Position numbers and translations under genes: made by a program
Assembly (NCBI GenBank): GCA_021307315.1
Contig: JAJSPD010000090.1
Location: 62,001 to 126,000, forward strand
DNA length: 64,000 nucleotides
Reading direction: 5' to 3'
Source: Bisporella sp. PMI_857
Lineage: Eukaryota > Ascomycota > Leotiomycetes > Helotiales > Helotiaceae
Notes under the pieces: generated by a model
Databases searched by the model: none
What the model was told of the DNA's origin: nothing
The model's input: only the letters and a program-made list of their open reading frames with translations
In this document: positions 10,288 through 23,043 of the stretch, piece after piece
Layout: every line of letters begins with the position of its first letter
Position numbering within the stretch: the first letter of the stretch is position 1

Positions 10288-11512
10288 TGATTCCTACTAC
10301 ATATGAAGGCTGTATATAGTTTCCGTCGTATTCTGATACGATGCCTGTGCGGTAGAGTAGCAACCACTCTTGCAGGTCATATACCATCCTTGGGCAGAAC
10401 CATTTTTGCTTCCTCTTGGTTCTGTGACGGTGCCATTAACGAGTATCAACGAAGAATTAACACTTCATCCCTGAATGAAGAGGTGATCGAACGGAAAGCA
10501 CCTAAAGAATCTCATTGTCATGGACTGAACGGAGCGTGTGTTGAAGCGAAGCAGAATATAAGTATCAGGGATACGAGAGTGAGAAATTTTATGAGCGAGA
10601 GAGAATTCTGGAGTGGAGAAGATCTACAAATAAAGAGACGTATGGTGTGAAATATTAGTAATGTTTTCACACCAGGCTGGTTGGTTGGTTTGAAGGGTGC
10701 TATGATCCAATTTTGATCTCTAAGTATAGAAAGAGTATACTATAGCAACCTCGAACAACTCCGATGTTCGAAGATTTAAATGGAATTCAATATTATCGGA
10801 ATACCTACCACGTAGCAAAAGGCGTAGCAGCTATTGACTACGCTCTTTCTGGTGTGGTTCTGGTATTCGTTGATTTCTTGTTCTAAGCTATTGTTCTATG
10901 GAGTTGAGTAGGATTGAGGTCCCACTGTTTCAGGTGCTGTTCACATGATCTGCATACAAATAGCCACCAACATTAGTCTTTCGTTGGGAGTATCGCTAAA
11001 ATTCTTCACATGATCTTCAGAGGTCCTACGAAGCTTTTTTTGGAACTAGGTAACCAGCTCTATGCTTAAGGTTGTTAAAGTGGCGGCTTTTTCGAGCTCG
11101 CTTTAATACCAGAGAAGTTTATTGATACCAGAAATATCCGGAGAGAGTCGATATCCAGCATCCGTCCAAAAAAGCAATGTCAATCTCTTGACATCCCATG
11201 CGAGCCTGTTCTCTAGCAATTTTCAAGTTAGCAATAGCAGGGCTTGGAGCATAGGGATATACACGGCCCAGGGAACACGTAAAACAGCAATGGCATCCTC
11301 ACTAATTATGATTTCAACAGGAGTCGCAGCAGTCTCAGCAACCTGGGGAACATTGGCAGCTCAGTTTAAGGGACGTATGGGTTCCCAAAAACAGAGTTGT
11401 TAAAATTTTAATAAATGGTGACCTATATTGTCGCTATTAACTAATTGCATCACACCATTGCTGACCGCCGAGTTTCATTCTATATTTTGTCCAATCGGTA
11501 CCTTTTTCTTGG
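10288..11512. other. Intergenic stretch holding a degenerate LTR
   Basis: Apart from the degenerate LTR at about 10794-10975, I see only short open frames without recognisable motifs. Confidence 0.45.
10794..10975 (+). mobile_element. Degenerate solo LTR related to the 182-bp family
   Basis: The sequence from tatcggaatacctacc onward matches the first half of the LTRs at 23225 and 42394, including the cacgtagcaaaaggcgtag word. The first dinucleotide is TA instead of TG, and the right half has diverged. No target duplication can be identified, so the right border is approximate. Confidence 0.55.
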
Positions 11513-13440
11513 TCAAAGTCCAACTCTCCTGCCTGATAAAAAGGAACTGATGACGTCTTCAGTTGCCAAATCATGAAGAGCCGTCAGCAATTCCTTATCT
11601 TCCTCACTCAAGGCAGATGCGGGAGGTTTTTCAGGAACTGGGAAGTACTCAGCATCGATGCCGCATCTAAATGATCAGTTACTTTGTTGCCAAGCTTTGA
11701 GAACGGAAGAGCCTTACGTTGCACCTGCTTCTGGAAGCACCCCCTCATTCAAATATCGCTTAATATGTTTTGCAGTACAAAGCGAAGGCATGCTGAGGAT
11801 GCAGTGACCGTATGACTTCTGCTCCAAGAAACCAGCGCCCTCAAAGCTATTATAAGCTTTCTTCGCAGAGGCCAATGGACAAACGGGATCCCACGTAGTT
11901 GACAGTACGAGTATTGGTTCTGCAGTTTTGAGCCGAGGAAACTTAGGGTGATATTGAGGGTGGAAGCTATGGGTTGTTGAAATCGACCACGAAGCCCGAT
12001 CGAAAACATCCGATCCTTGATATTTCGAAATCAGAGCCGATATCTCTGGCCTGGATATAGTGTAGTTCTGGATCGGTTTTATGCCGTGAACTGGTGCTTC
12101 TAGTCCAGTCTTCCGGTTGTCATTCATAATGACGAAACTGGTTGCCTCATCCACAAGGATGCTCGAGACTCTTGAATCGGAGTATGCATTGTATACAGGC
12201 GTGCTGTTGCCATTCAAAAGTGCCGCAAGGTTTTTCGCCAGCAACGGCCAAGTAGGAATCGGTTTGTACAGTGCAATGAATATTCCATTAGTTACAAGTT
12301 TTCTCCGGGTAATAGCGCCATAGTTGGAGTTATTTACGTAGACGGGAATTGGCTCCTCCTCCAAATCTTTGAGGAAGTCATCGATATAGCTCTTGAGCTC
12401 GCCGGGTGAGTTGAAAGATTTCTTCATGATCGTATTCAGCGCGCAAGCTTCTTTAGCTTTGAAACATTCTTCGACAAAGCCAGCAAAGATTCTGTCGGTG
12501 TCAATCAAAGACTCTTCGAAAAGAAATGCATTGTACCATTCATCTAAATTGCTGACGCCGTCAATTATGAATCGGGAGACACGATCTGGAAACATTTGGG
12601 CATATGTCTGGCCGAGGGTAGTCCCATCTGTGCATGTTAGCTGAATCGTCCCAGAGCGGAAAGAAATAACTGACAACTAAATCCCCAGTAATACATCTTC
12701 TCCTGTCCAATCGCATCAAGAATAAAGTCCATATCAGCAGCCGTCTGAGGAGTATTCACGTATCCTCCATACTCACCCATCGTATCTTTACACGCTTTTG
12801 CCTTGTTTTCGGCCCTGGTGTACATCTCACCAGCTTCGAATTCAAGATCCCAAGGGTTGTTTGCAAACGACTCGACTCGCTGGGCGTCAGTTGGGTAGCA
12901 AATTGCTCGCGGGATTGATCCATTTACACCCCGAGGATCGAAACTGAGCAAGTGGAAGCCTTCTCCAATCAGTTTATTCAGACTACCGCCCCCTGCCCGA
13001 AGAAAATTCACTCCGCTAGCTACGAGATGAGTAAATATCGCGCCTATTGGAGTGGCAACATACCTCCGGGCCCTCCGGGATTCATTAAAATGTGCCTATC
13101 TCCGGTAGTCGAGGCGTCTGCTGCTAGCATTCTAATCAGAGGAATCGAGAACAACTTATTTGACCATTTGCTGAAATGATCCATCGGAACATCGAGTCGG
13201 GAGCCTTGTCTTGTTAACCCAGTTCCGAATCGAAAACAAGGGAAGGCGTTTACATTCGAGGGTGTGATTGTTGATCTCACCGCACGCTTCCCATCTCAGC
13301 TTGGATTTGGAGCCCGCATTGAGGTTTAGAGGTGCCTGAGATTCTTTTGCCAGGCACGAAGCGACCAGCCCGGAAGAGACCACCATCGCTACCAGAATAT
13401 AGATGAGGCCGTTCCGGCCCTTCGGTTCGCTATGCATCAT
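11513..13440 (-). CDS. Membrane-anchored S33-family (TAP-like) serine peptidase
   Basis: Five exons (13254-13440, 13064-13204, 12675-13019, 11718-12627, 11513-11666) close to 578 aa. Introns are 44-51 nt. The N-terminus has a hydrophobic stretch at about residues 11-30 (signal peptide or anchor). The alpha/beta-hydrolase fold is clear: an oxyanion-type MNPGGPGASG segment, the DPRG segment, the nucleophile elbow GFSYG (Ser224), Asp471 in TTWDP and His499 in YGHC. The last exon adds the conserved Cys-containing C-terminal tail. The family includes tripeptidyl aminopeptidases that release N-terminal peptides outside the plasma membrane. The gene looks complete. Its nearness to UstYa genes leaves room for a role in maturing a peptide product, but ordinary nutrient proteolysis is equally possible. 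Confidence 0.88.
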
Positions 13441-13890
13441 GTGTTTGAGTATGAGTGAGTTTTCAGAAGGGCGGGGGATCTGAACTTCCTAGAGTAAGAT
13501 GAGTTTAGCTGTTTGGGTTGTCATAAAGTGAAGCTCACAGAGTGTAAGGAGTGTCGAGCTTCCTTCCCCACGCCAGCGGCAAGCCTGCCGCATGTAGAAG
13601 GCTTCCCTAGTCAACCGCCCACTCTACTCAACCGCCCAAAATATAGCAGGAACACCGAAAAAAATCGAAAAATAAAAAAATAGTCAGATTAATCTCAAAT
13701 TAAGGGATCCAATGTAAATTAACTCGAAAATCACCGTGGCAGTGTTCAAATTCTGATTAAATGATGTTGTTGTGGCAAAATTCTAATAAAACCAAAATTT
13801 GGGCGGTTGAGTAGGGAAGCCTTCTAACATATCAGCACGGGGCACGGGCCCAGTCCTCAGCCTCCTTCCTCACCTGAGCGAGGCCCTAAC
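13441..13890. other. Upstream region of the peptidase gene
   Basis: No gene is seen. The words gaaggcttccctagtcaac (about 13599-13618) and, inverted, gagtagggaagccttc (about 13810-13825) bracket about 200 bp, with a second copy of the accgccca word between; a small inverted-repeat element is possible but its ends are unclear. Confidence 0.4.
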
Positions 13891-14073
13891 TGTTGGAATC
13901 CATGTAAATAGTTTCACGGGAATTGTGGGTTTTCTATCACCTACACTTACCTGGCAATAGACCGTAACTTAGAACCTAATAACAAGGAACCATAATCACA
14001 CCAGCAAGAGCGCAGTTGCAACTACTACGCCTTTTGCCTACGTGATAAGTATCCGGCACGTAGCCTGACAACA
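13891..14073 (-). mobile_element. Solo LTR (183 bp), inverted orientation
   Basis: Its reverse complement carries the same cacgtag..aaaaggcgtag..gctcttgctggtgtg words as the LTRs at 23225 and 42394. The borders are tgttggaatcc on the left and a TG..CA-type end near 14073 on the right. The flanking pentamers ctaac and ccaac differ at one base. Confidence 0.65.
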
Positions 14074-14289
14074 CCAACAACTATAACACTTTTCATCTAT
14101 CATCCTCACAACCTTAATCGTTCTATCTATTATTATGACCAGATCAACCTTCTCACCTTACATCTTCACAACATTTACGTCTCGCCTATCACGAATATCC
14201 TCGCAACACCAACCTGCCCATCCCTTGCACAACTCAGCTGCCATAATCTCAACCTTCCATTACCTAAGATGAGCTAGCAGAGAATAACT

Positions 14290-15840
14290 CTGTTTTCCCT
14301 CGCATCTCAAGCAGGACGAAGACCTCTAATACAAAATGTTACTTTCTCGAACTCCCTCTTAAGATTCGTCACCAGATATATCACGAGGCTGGCCTCGCCA
14401 CCGGGCGATTGATCGACGTGAATAACTGGTCCTCACTTTCGAAAGCCGCGCGTGAGACAGGTTATGAGGATACGGTATCAGCGATGGAATCACTGCCGCT
14501 GGGATTATTTTCCGTATGCAGCTCCGTCTATAGTGAAGTCACGAGTATCCTGTACGGCGAGAATCGCTTCTCGTCACGCAACGAGAACCACGGGATTTGC
14601 GGCCGCTTGATCATTTCAGCGACATGGTGCTCCGCGAGATAAAGTCTCTCGTCATACGACTTAATCTCTGGGGATGCAGTTATGTGTTGCGGGCGGGCGC
14701 AGATGTGAAAATACTTCCTCGAGGTATGTTTCGATCAATTAAGTCATGATGCTCCGTTTAGCACGGCCAGGGATCAGGATATATATCCTTTCATACTGGC
14801 ATCGAATCTGTAAGGCGGCTTGCAAAAAATATTCAACCCGGACAACTATCACTTTCCGTAATATGCGACTGCGACACTAAGGAAATGGCTGAGGAGATAG
14901 TGAAGCCGCTGCAGACATTGCCTGCCTTACATGACGCTGCACTGCGCCACGGAAATCGTTACCCGCAAGACCTTCAACAGCTGGCCAAAGACACTGCTCT
15001 GCGTCTTACTGGCCACCCCCCGCCACAGCCTGTACTTCCCTTCTGATTCCTAGATCTGCCGAAAGAAATCCAACTACTATATATACTTAGCCATACAGGT
15101 CTCGTTAACAGCTCTGAGATTATTTGCACGGAAATCGCTTACGTTTCTTGGGATGTTGTTCAAAGGAATCGATCGCTGATATTCAGCACGGGACAAGAGA
15201 AAATTCTCGGTTGAAGTGCTTCTGCATCACAAGCCATTCCGCTTTCAACTATAATTGCACCTGCGACAACAAGATCTTCCTTTTTCGTTATTCTAAGTCG
15301 GCTGAGACGTCAAGAATCTCGTACTGAGATTTTCTACGGGTACAATCAATTCAACCTACTCATGAGATCTATTACACAAAAGGGTCGATTGCGGAATGGT
15401 TATTTCCTCTACGAGTACAGGGCAGTACCTAGTTTCGCCCGCTTTCCCCGGGGTTCCGTTAAGTTCATCACCTCATTATCTCTCGGCCTCACTTCCAACC
15501 TATCTAAGCTATATCGTGGTGGAGCAGCGTGGTATCAACGGCTGGACACGGTTATCTTTCTGTCGATAGAAGCCAACTTGTCAATACATACTCTTGAGAT
15601 TCGACAGTCCGATTGGGTTCGGTTTGGGTCCGATGAAGAACCACCGGAACAGATGGACGTTAAATACGAGATACCTATATTACGTTGTTTGGGGAGATGA
15701 TTATCATGCGGGGCGTTAAGAACCTTTTCGTTCATCTGACTTGGAATGCTAGTTGTCAAATGAAAGACGGAAGGCAAAAGCCAGAAAAAGAGCTTTAAAG
15801 GGTCGCCATGGGGGAGGGATATAATTCTTGGGAACATGGC
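14290..15840 (+). pseudogene. Decayed F-box-like gene
   Basis: Translated fragments line up in order with the intact gene at 35214-36827. They include FLELPLKIRHQIYHEAG near 14350, the YGEN segment near 14560, the QPGQLSLSVICDCD segment near 14850, and a second F-box-like FLDLPKEIQ near 15055. The frame changes several times and contains stops, including the first codons around 14336-14350. It cannot give a full-length protein. F-box-like proteins normally link substrates to SCF ubiquitin ligases, though in this fungal family the substrate is unknown. The borders are approximate. Confidence 0.75.
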
Positions 15841-16776
15841 AAACGGCCAGGGGATTGGTGTTCCCGATGAGGCGGTTGCAGAATCTGTTCCTATGATTCA
15901 TAACTCCTAGTAAGTATATGATATGAGATGATATAAATGACATGGTATGATATATCATATCATACTGTTTGTACCACTCTCGTTGAGTCATACTTCTTGC
16001 TTCTATAACTTGTAGTTGCTCAAGTCGGTACCTACTGGGCATGTAGCACCGCGATATTGCGCAGTGCTAGTATGCTTGTTGTAAGTAGCGACTTGTTATT
16101 AATTCTATTTTATTGCTATTACAAAAGCTATAATACATCTATGTGGTTCGAGCGTCGCGAAGTGTCACGAACATGGTCCTATAAGCTTCGAAAGGCGGTT
16201 TGTAGGTGCTTCAATACGAAAATGCTAAACTAAGGAGAGAAAAAAAACTCGGGAGCCATGGACTAAGTCAAGTTCCGAGGCTATTGGCCACTAGTCCCAA
16301 TTAAGGAACACACGCTAGTTGGCTACGTGCTAACCGTGACATCATGAACGGCATCTATCTTTTATCGGAAAGCCTAAGCTGTGGTTTATTCTGCCTACGT
16401 GGCGTGCCTAGATGCCTCATCGCCAACTCGGAAAATCCCGCAAAGACCCAGCTTTCCCAAACTGTCGCCGTGCAGACATTATGTCTCAGCCTCATTCATG
16501 TAGCCTCCCCCACGCCAAGATTGGAAGTTTCCGCTCTGAAGAACTGAGATGTATGTGGTGTTGGTTGTGCAGGATAATAAGCGCTACTCTCAAATATCAT
16601 TCATGGCCCCAACGCAGGCCACAAAAGTTTATCATTCCCATTGTGAAAATTTATAACATTAAGGCCAGAAATATAAAACAGCGCTTTAGCATAATAAACC
16701 CCTTTCCCATTTATCCATCTTCAGTCTCCCTAATATTCATCAACAACGTTAAGAATTGTGTGTTCCATGGAGAGCG
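15841..16776. other. Intergenic stretch upstream of a membrane-protein gene
   Basis: No supported gene. A run of imperfect atgatat/atatcat words lies near 15910-15965. The right end holds the promoter of the gene that starts at 16777. Confidence 0.45.
16672..16678 (+). promoter_or_regulatory. TATA box
   Basis: TATAAAA lies 99 bp upstream of the ATG at 16777, a normal distance for a fungal core promoter. Confidence 0.5.
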
Positions 16777-18860
16777 ATGGACGAGGAAACAGTTTACGTC
16801 GGTTTTTGGACCAACTGCGGTAAGTATGGTGTTCTTAAGAGAGACCTCCGTATTCTCTCCCAAGCAGCGACATTGCAACTCCTTCATAATCCGCGACCCG
16901 GCTGGCTAACATCTCTAAGATAACGACAGTGCCCTTGGTGCTACTCTTACACTGCCGATAAGGATTGGGAACTTGCTCATAGCTTTTCTTGCAGTATTTG
17001 TTTCTTTTAGCGGCGGCCATCTGTGGGATATCATCTGCTTCGTAATCCACCAAGTATATTCGACTAAGGAGAACAGGGATGGTCTTCACTTCCAACGACA
17101 GGTGCTTTTGAGGAGCGGCCTTCAAAACTCTACATTCTTATGGCGACTTATTGAGACGACCTGGAGTTGGCGGCGAAGTACAATAAACAGCATAAAACGA
17201 AGTATGCCTGTCATGGTCGTTACCCTACTTCATTTGACCTTAGTCTTTACCGCATCCATATTCTCATCCAGGATCGCCCATGTAAGCGATGAGGTGTTAA
17301 TCCGATCTACTCTTTGTGGCTGGCTCAATTCAACTCTTGGGAGCGTAGCAAATCAACTCACACCAGGGAAAGTAACACAGGACGCACTAGCGTCAAGCGA
17401 CGCTCTGGCCATTGCAGCTCGATGGAGCTACATGCAAAGCTTACAGTACACGCGGAACTGCTACCAAAACGTCTCTAAGTCCGCTTTCGCTCAATGCGAT
17501 AAATACGTTATCCCTAGAATCGAGTCCCACATCGACCGGGCCGCTTTATGCCCGTTCAAGCAAGGAGTTTGCACAACACCAGCAGTTACACTGGACTCCG
17601 GTCTTATCGACTCTCATATCCATTTGGGAATCAATGCGCCTGCTACGGACAGGGTACAACTACGTAAGATAACATCCTGTGCGCCATTTCAGCTCGAAGA
17701 AAAATATGGTTCAGATTGGTCGAAATCGCTATATGGCGGCCCGGATAACTTGATCCATAAATACTTCTACCTTGGCCCTCTGCTCGATGGTAACGGTGGA
17801 GCAGATGGTCCACCGTTCACGTTCCAAATCGCGGTGTGGAATGTTTCAGCCCTGAAAGGGGCCGGCTTTTACAATGCACAGTAGGCAAAATTCCGACATT
17901 TCTACCTCGGGTTTAACGACTCTAACGTGCTCTAGGTTCTGGGTCTTCTCCCCGGGCAACTTTACAGAAAGCAATTTTCAGCCCATTGAGGACTTTTACC
18001 GAAATGATGCGGACATCAACATTCTCAGTCTCATGAATACGGTAGCATATACCGCGGAGGTTACTGATCCATTGTTCAAAGCCTGGGTATCCGAAGAGGC
18101 ATTGCCGGGTCCAGGCTTGTATTGGTACTCAAATCGAACCACATCAGGACTAGGCTGTATTGAGCAGTATCAGTTCTGCGGATCTGAAGAATGCACAAAC
18201 GCAGTTGGGTATTACCAGGTGAATGGTAGCATAACCCAACCGCTAAATTTCAACGAACGCCAATTGGCGACATTCGAGTTGCTGCTACAGGCCCTCTGGG
18301 CATCTAGGATTAAGTACATGGACAATCTTCTTTCGGGTGACTGGCTTCTTGCAAAAGACAAGTTGTATGGCAGAGCATCACTTTCGTCTCCGATCGAAGA
18401 AAATCATTGGCAGATGGAGGTAGAAAATATTCACAACGCCACACTTGCTCTTCTTCAACGTCGCGTGGTTGAACACGCACTACCACCGCCACAAACCTGG
18501 CCGGTTACTGGGGTAAACAAGTTTATCATACCGCCTGCCACTCCAGAGAGTAAAAGCTTGTGCAACAGTCAGAAAATTCGCTCCCCCGCCTACCAGTCAT
18601 TTAGCGTCTTTGGCGTCGCTTCCATATTCTTCGGCGGCGTATTCCTCATTGGATTCAAATACGCTTTACCGACAGTGTTGGATCACACCCCGCTTCGCAG
18701 CGGTCAAAACTCATACCGGAAAAAGCAGTGGGCTCAAGACTGGATACTACAGTTGTATAGGTTGGCAGCTGAGGGCCAGGGCATCAAGCCATGGAGAAGG
18801 CGACAGAGTAATGTACCTGTCACAGTGGAATTTGCAAAAGAGTTCCATCTCAACCACTAA
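16777..18860 (+). CDS. Conserved fungal multi-pass membrane protein of unknown function
   Basis: Three exons, 16777-16819, 16920-17880 and 17936-18860, give 642 aa. I chose the second of two overlapping ATGs (16777) because it alone stays in frame over the 100-nt first intron and gives the family-like N-terminus VYVGFWTN. Hydrophobic segments lie at about residues 30-56, 95-118 and near 553-578. The long middle part has many Cys residues and N-glycosylation-like NxS/T sites, so it is probably outside the cytosol. Intron 2 is 55 nt with a CTAAC branch site. I recognise the family as one found widely in moulds, sometimes beside secondary-metabolite genes, but no function is known to me. It appears intact. 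Confidence 0.85.
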
Positions 18861-18879
18861 CTGTAAAACACAAACAATG

Positions 18880-19440
18880 TAGGGTTGTTGAGCTGTTGAA
18901 GCGCAATATCGACCTTAATGCAGAGGATGTGCCACATGCTGCTGACCTAGTTGCCGGCTGCCATATACATCACTCTGACACGAGAGATGCTGAAAACTCT
19001 GTACGTGGCATCGACGCTGCGAAGCAATCACTTATTGAGCAGCTTTACTTCGACAAAATTGGCGAGAGCGCATAACAGGCATAACGTCCGCCTAACAAGG
19101 GATTTGCCACTGGTTTCTCACTAAACCTGAATATATGTCCTGGCACGACGTAGCGCAACAACCAGACCACGGCGGCTTCCTTTGGATCAAAGGGAACCCT
19201 GGCACCGGAAAATCAAAGGTGGGATGTGGATATCAGGCCAAGGGAGCATGTTGCGCTTCCATTTCTCGAGAGAATGTTCGAAGAGTTTAGAAGAACTGTT
19301 GTGGCATCATTTACTAGAGAACGGAGTTTACATTGCACAGAGAAGATTCGTGGCTCTAAGTTTGGACTTGACGGACGTCTATATCGAGTCCTTCCTGAAG
19401 GCCTTGGAACAGCTTGTAATTTGTACAGCAAGCTCTGAGC
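18880..19440 (+). pseudogene. Fragment of a NACHT-type NLR gene
   Basis: A frame from about 18890 reads ..LYFDKIGER.. and is then broken. Near 19145-19215 a shifted frame reads WHDVAQQPDHGGFLWIKG followed by NPGTGKS, which is a Walker A motif with the upstream sequence typical of fungal NACHT proteins. Stops and frame changes follow. It starts about 20 bp after the membrane-protein gene stop, but nothing suggests that they are one gene. Confidence 0.7.
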
Positions 19441-20991
19441 TAGTAAATAATGAATATGTAATTCGAGGTTTCAGCAGATTGCAGGCACGAAGGGTGACGA
19501 AAAGTATCTTCTGGGGCCAGAGCTGCTGAGTGTGAACATGAATCGAGGGAGTCACGAGTCGATGCAGCAGGGACAAGATAGCTTAGATCTCGGAAACACC
19601 ACAACGTTTGCCTTCATTTCCATTCATCAGCAGCTAGTAGCTTCTTACTTCAAGGCCTGTATCTTGTGCTCGAGGTGACTAGTTGAAGAAGTTTCAGACG
19701 ATCGTAAAGTCTCTAGTGAAGGCTGTCTCGGTTCCCAGAGTTTATATCGAAACATTGTGAGCATCGTTGACCAAGGGTTGGAGCGATTCTGTCTAACAAA
19801 ATGTAGTGCTGTTATCAACCATCCCTTCTAAGGACGTGGGAAGACGCATGCGGTAGACCTAGTTCAAGGCGCAGCACTCTTACGCCTTCGACCACGTCTT
19901 CCCTTACCTGCGGCGGATTCTTTCGCAGCTCGCTTTGCTCTTGCCTCCTCAATATCCTCATAGCTTACCTTTGCCTTCCCTGATACTTCTGATTTGATCG
20001 ATGAAGAATTTGAAGACACCCATATTCATACCACACAATGACATTTCCAGACGATGCATACGTGGGATCAATTGAGAAGTCAAGTTCCCATCGACACAGG
20101 AGATCTAAACAGCCATCGTATGACAAATCTGTCGTCGCCTTCCCACTAATTTCTGCTATGGTTGAGGGCTACAAGTTTGAGTGAAAGTACTTCCTGCGTC
20201 TTCCAAGCAATTGCTTCCATGGATAAACTGATCGATAATATTGTCGACATGGTCACAGTATTGAACGGCGGCATCCTGCCCGCCGGGAATCTAACTATCC
20301 CGCCATTTGTTTCTTGTATACAAAACTGCGGCAACAAACAACGGGAAAGTTACGGACTCGCGTTGAACCAGAGGCAAATTTGCGGAGGTTGAAAGTTCTG
20401 CGGAATAATTTGATAGAAATAGCCCAGAGGTGGCTCACTGCGGGTGAGAACCTGTATCGAATCTTGTTGATTAATACTTAGGTTTTCTAGAATACTACCT
20501 GAACCTGCTGGACGAAGACACATCTCCCCGCATCTCGAGGCGGTTAGAAGCTAGTTCCGGAGCCTCGCCTACCAGCCTACAGGATAGATGCTGCCTTGGC
20601 TAGCACTCTATATTTAGCTCGAAGGCGATCAATATCACGTAATTCACCATGGAATCACTAGCGTTCCGAAGGTAGGGCAATAATCATTTCTATCCGGATC
20701 TGGAAGACTACGCTGGATTTTGGTGGCCTGATAAGTTCAAGCTCTAGATTTGAGGGAGGATCAATTGGTAAAGGAGATGGTCATCTAGGATCAGCTCTTT
20801 TTTTTTTTATCTCGCCAGGCAATTCTTCAATGCCATCGATCCACAAAATTATGACTAGGGATTTGCAGTCAAGAGAGATCTCATTCTAGAAAAGAGTATG
20901 TAGCGTACGTAAGGGATCACTCAGATCGCGAAGAAAGGCAGTGCTCCTCTGCTGGTTCACTTTCCCACCACTATCATTGTACTAGCGCAGG
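19441..20991. other. Intergenic stretch, probably decayed coding sequence
   Basis: Short frames such as 20162-20392 (+) have no recognisable motif. A poly-T run lies near 20800. I cannot support any gene. Confidence 0.4.
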
Positions 20992-21942
20992 CTATCCCAA
21001 TCTGTCAGCGACAAGTTTCTTGAGCTCTTCTTTCGTCAAGAGATCAACCCCAAGCAGTTCATTATCCGTTACATCGTATGCAGCCCCATATCTATCTCCA
21101 GCAAATACAGTTGATTTTACAAACTTGACCATAGTTAGAGAGCTGAAGTCCCCAGCCCCAATGGAGGCGAGTGCCTCTTGCATCATATCACTCGTGTTCA
21201 CCGTCGTAAGCTCCCAAGAAATGTCAGGTCTGAGCTCCCGAGCAATAGCCAGCAACTTGTTCTGCGTTAAAATCACTTGAGACACATGCAAAACGCGGTT
21301 CTCTGTCTCCTTCGGGTGCTCGAGAATACCAGCAATAGCCTTGCCAATACTAACAAAGGAGGTGGAGCTGATTCGGTTGTCGCCCCCGTCGTAGATCTCT
21401 GCTTTGTGCTTGTTAAAGTCAATGATGCCGATTTCACTAAGAATCATATCCAGAGATGCACCGCTGGCAAGAATGGTGTAGGATAATTCTGACACGTTTG
21501 ATTTTTCCGCAAGGTAATTCTGGATTTTGGCCGTTGCGGCATAGATTGGGTACTCATATAGTTTTGGATTGGTAGTGGTAGAGCCGAAATCGGAGGGGAT
21601 AAATCGCTTCACGCCAGCTGCAATAGCGGCATCAATGAGGACTGTTTGGTCTTCCAATGCTTCAAGGCCGATAGTTGAGACAACCGCATCTTGACCTTGG
21701 AGTGCCGAGGTGAGTGAGTCGATGGAGGTGTAGTCCACCTCGAGAACCTTGATGGACGGGTCGTATGTTACAGATTTTTGGCCGCGTGTAAGGACTGTAA
21801 CCTGAAAATTCGCGTTGAAAAGCGCCTTAAAGACATGTGGTCCTAGATTGCCAGAGGCCTATACGTACATGTTAGGATTAAGTGTAGAGAGTTCTTTAAG
21901 ATACCATACTCCAGCAATTGCAACAGATTTAATATCGGGCAT
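20992..21942 (-). CDS. NmrA-like / isoflavone-reductase-type NAD(P)-binding protein
   Basis: Two exons, 21910-21942 and 20992-21858, joined over a 51-nt GTATGG..TATAG intron, give 299 aa. The first exon encodes only MPDIKSVAIAG, and the splice restores the Rossmann glycine motif GASGNLG (residues 11-17), which confirms the intron. Other family landmarks are VDYTS, VVSTIG, GVKRFIPSDFGS (the substrate/cofactor pocket) and a Lys in the YAATAKIQNYL helix. Members reduce phenolic or other ring compounds with NADPH or act as redox sensors. It is intact. The next genes to the right are a broken short-chain dehydrogenase, a regulator and two dioxygenases, so a former small metabolic cluster is possible. 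Confidence 0.88.
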
Positions 21943-22804
21943 GATGAGAACGCTTTCGGGGAAAGTTTGGGAAATTTTATGTATGAGGTTTAAGGACGTT
22001 GTTATGAATCTGGATTTAAAGGACGTTGTGATGGGGGCCAAGGCTATCTCTTTATACCACAACATGATTCTCCGTCAACCCAACTGAATATCCGACCGAT
22101 CCGCAAAGTCACTATATTGAACTTAGCTAGAGTGACTCAAGCTGCTGACCAAACTTGATAATGAGATTTGAAAGCATTCTCCCCCGCATTAACGCTCCGT
22201 AAGCTTCGCACCATTTGAGAGTACTTTGGTTGCCGCACCATTCGGAGACTTTTCAGACAAATCAGAACGGGAACATCATACTTCCAACCAAGTCATATCG
22301 TCGGACCGTCGGAATTTTTCATGAAACGCGACATGTAGGGGTTGGACAGCTCCCAGCTCCCCCCTTACTGAGAACGATCCGCTGAGAGGTGCGGGAGAGA
22401 CGCGGAAAGGTGCGGGAAAGGTGCGGAAAAGGTGTGGGACCGTGTAGCGCAAATCGCTTAAGTTATCTTTCCTCCTACAGGCCCTGGAAGCTCTGGATCT
22501 ACAGTAAGCTATCCGCACTGCGAAGTTCATAGAATTACAAAACTGGTCTTTTTAGAGTGTTGCTTCTTCCCAGTCAATATTTAGTTCCCAATGCCCGCCA
22601 ACGTTGGATCTCAACTTAGATCTCAGGTACTTTTGCGGGCATTCTGGTGCTTGCGTCCGCCATACCAATAACAAGGCTCGCATTTAATTGGCCGCTATTA
22701 AAAGGCACATCCTTACAGGCCTATATTGAAGCAAGCGCAGTACCGCCACAGAGGAAGCATCATCAAATCGACTCGATCAGCTTAACTTTCTTCGTGTCGA
22801 AACC
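21943..22804. other. Upstream region of the NmrA-like gene
   Basis: No supported gene. A purine-rich stretch with repeated ggtgcggga words lies at about 22388-22440. Confidence 0.4.
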
Positions 22805-23019
22805 TGTCACGGCCCTGGCCATATCTCGCTTAGAGCTTGGCCACAGGGCTCGCTTACACCGGCCCCTGGCCAGCCTCCTATATATAAAGCACTGCTTTCC
22901 TTCCCTTCTTCTGTCTGTAGCTTGTTCTCTTAGTTATAACAATTAACAGTCGTTCACACTTTGAGTCCCTCTTCCTGAGATCCACGGATCGAGATCCCTG
23001 TTGGTCTTGAGTTGTTACA
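22805..23019 (+). mobile_element. Solo LTR (215 bp) with target duplication aaacc
   Basis: It begins TGTCACGGCCCTGG and ends TTGAGTTGTTACA. Perfect 5-bp duplications (aaacc at 22800-22804 and 23020-23024) flank it. It belongs to the same family as 32522, 36899 and 56870. It ends 24 bp before the start codon of the dehydrogenase pseudogene, so it landed in that gene's promoter. Confidence 0.9.
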
Positions 23020-23043
23020 AAACCATGGGATCCGCTGACAGAC

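Noticed and set aside
16344..16909. Overlapping open frames upstream of the membrane-protein gene
   Set aside because: They overlap the promoter and first intron of the gene that starts at 16777 and show no family features.
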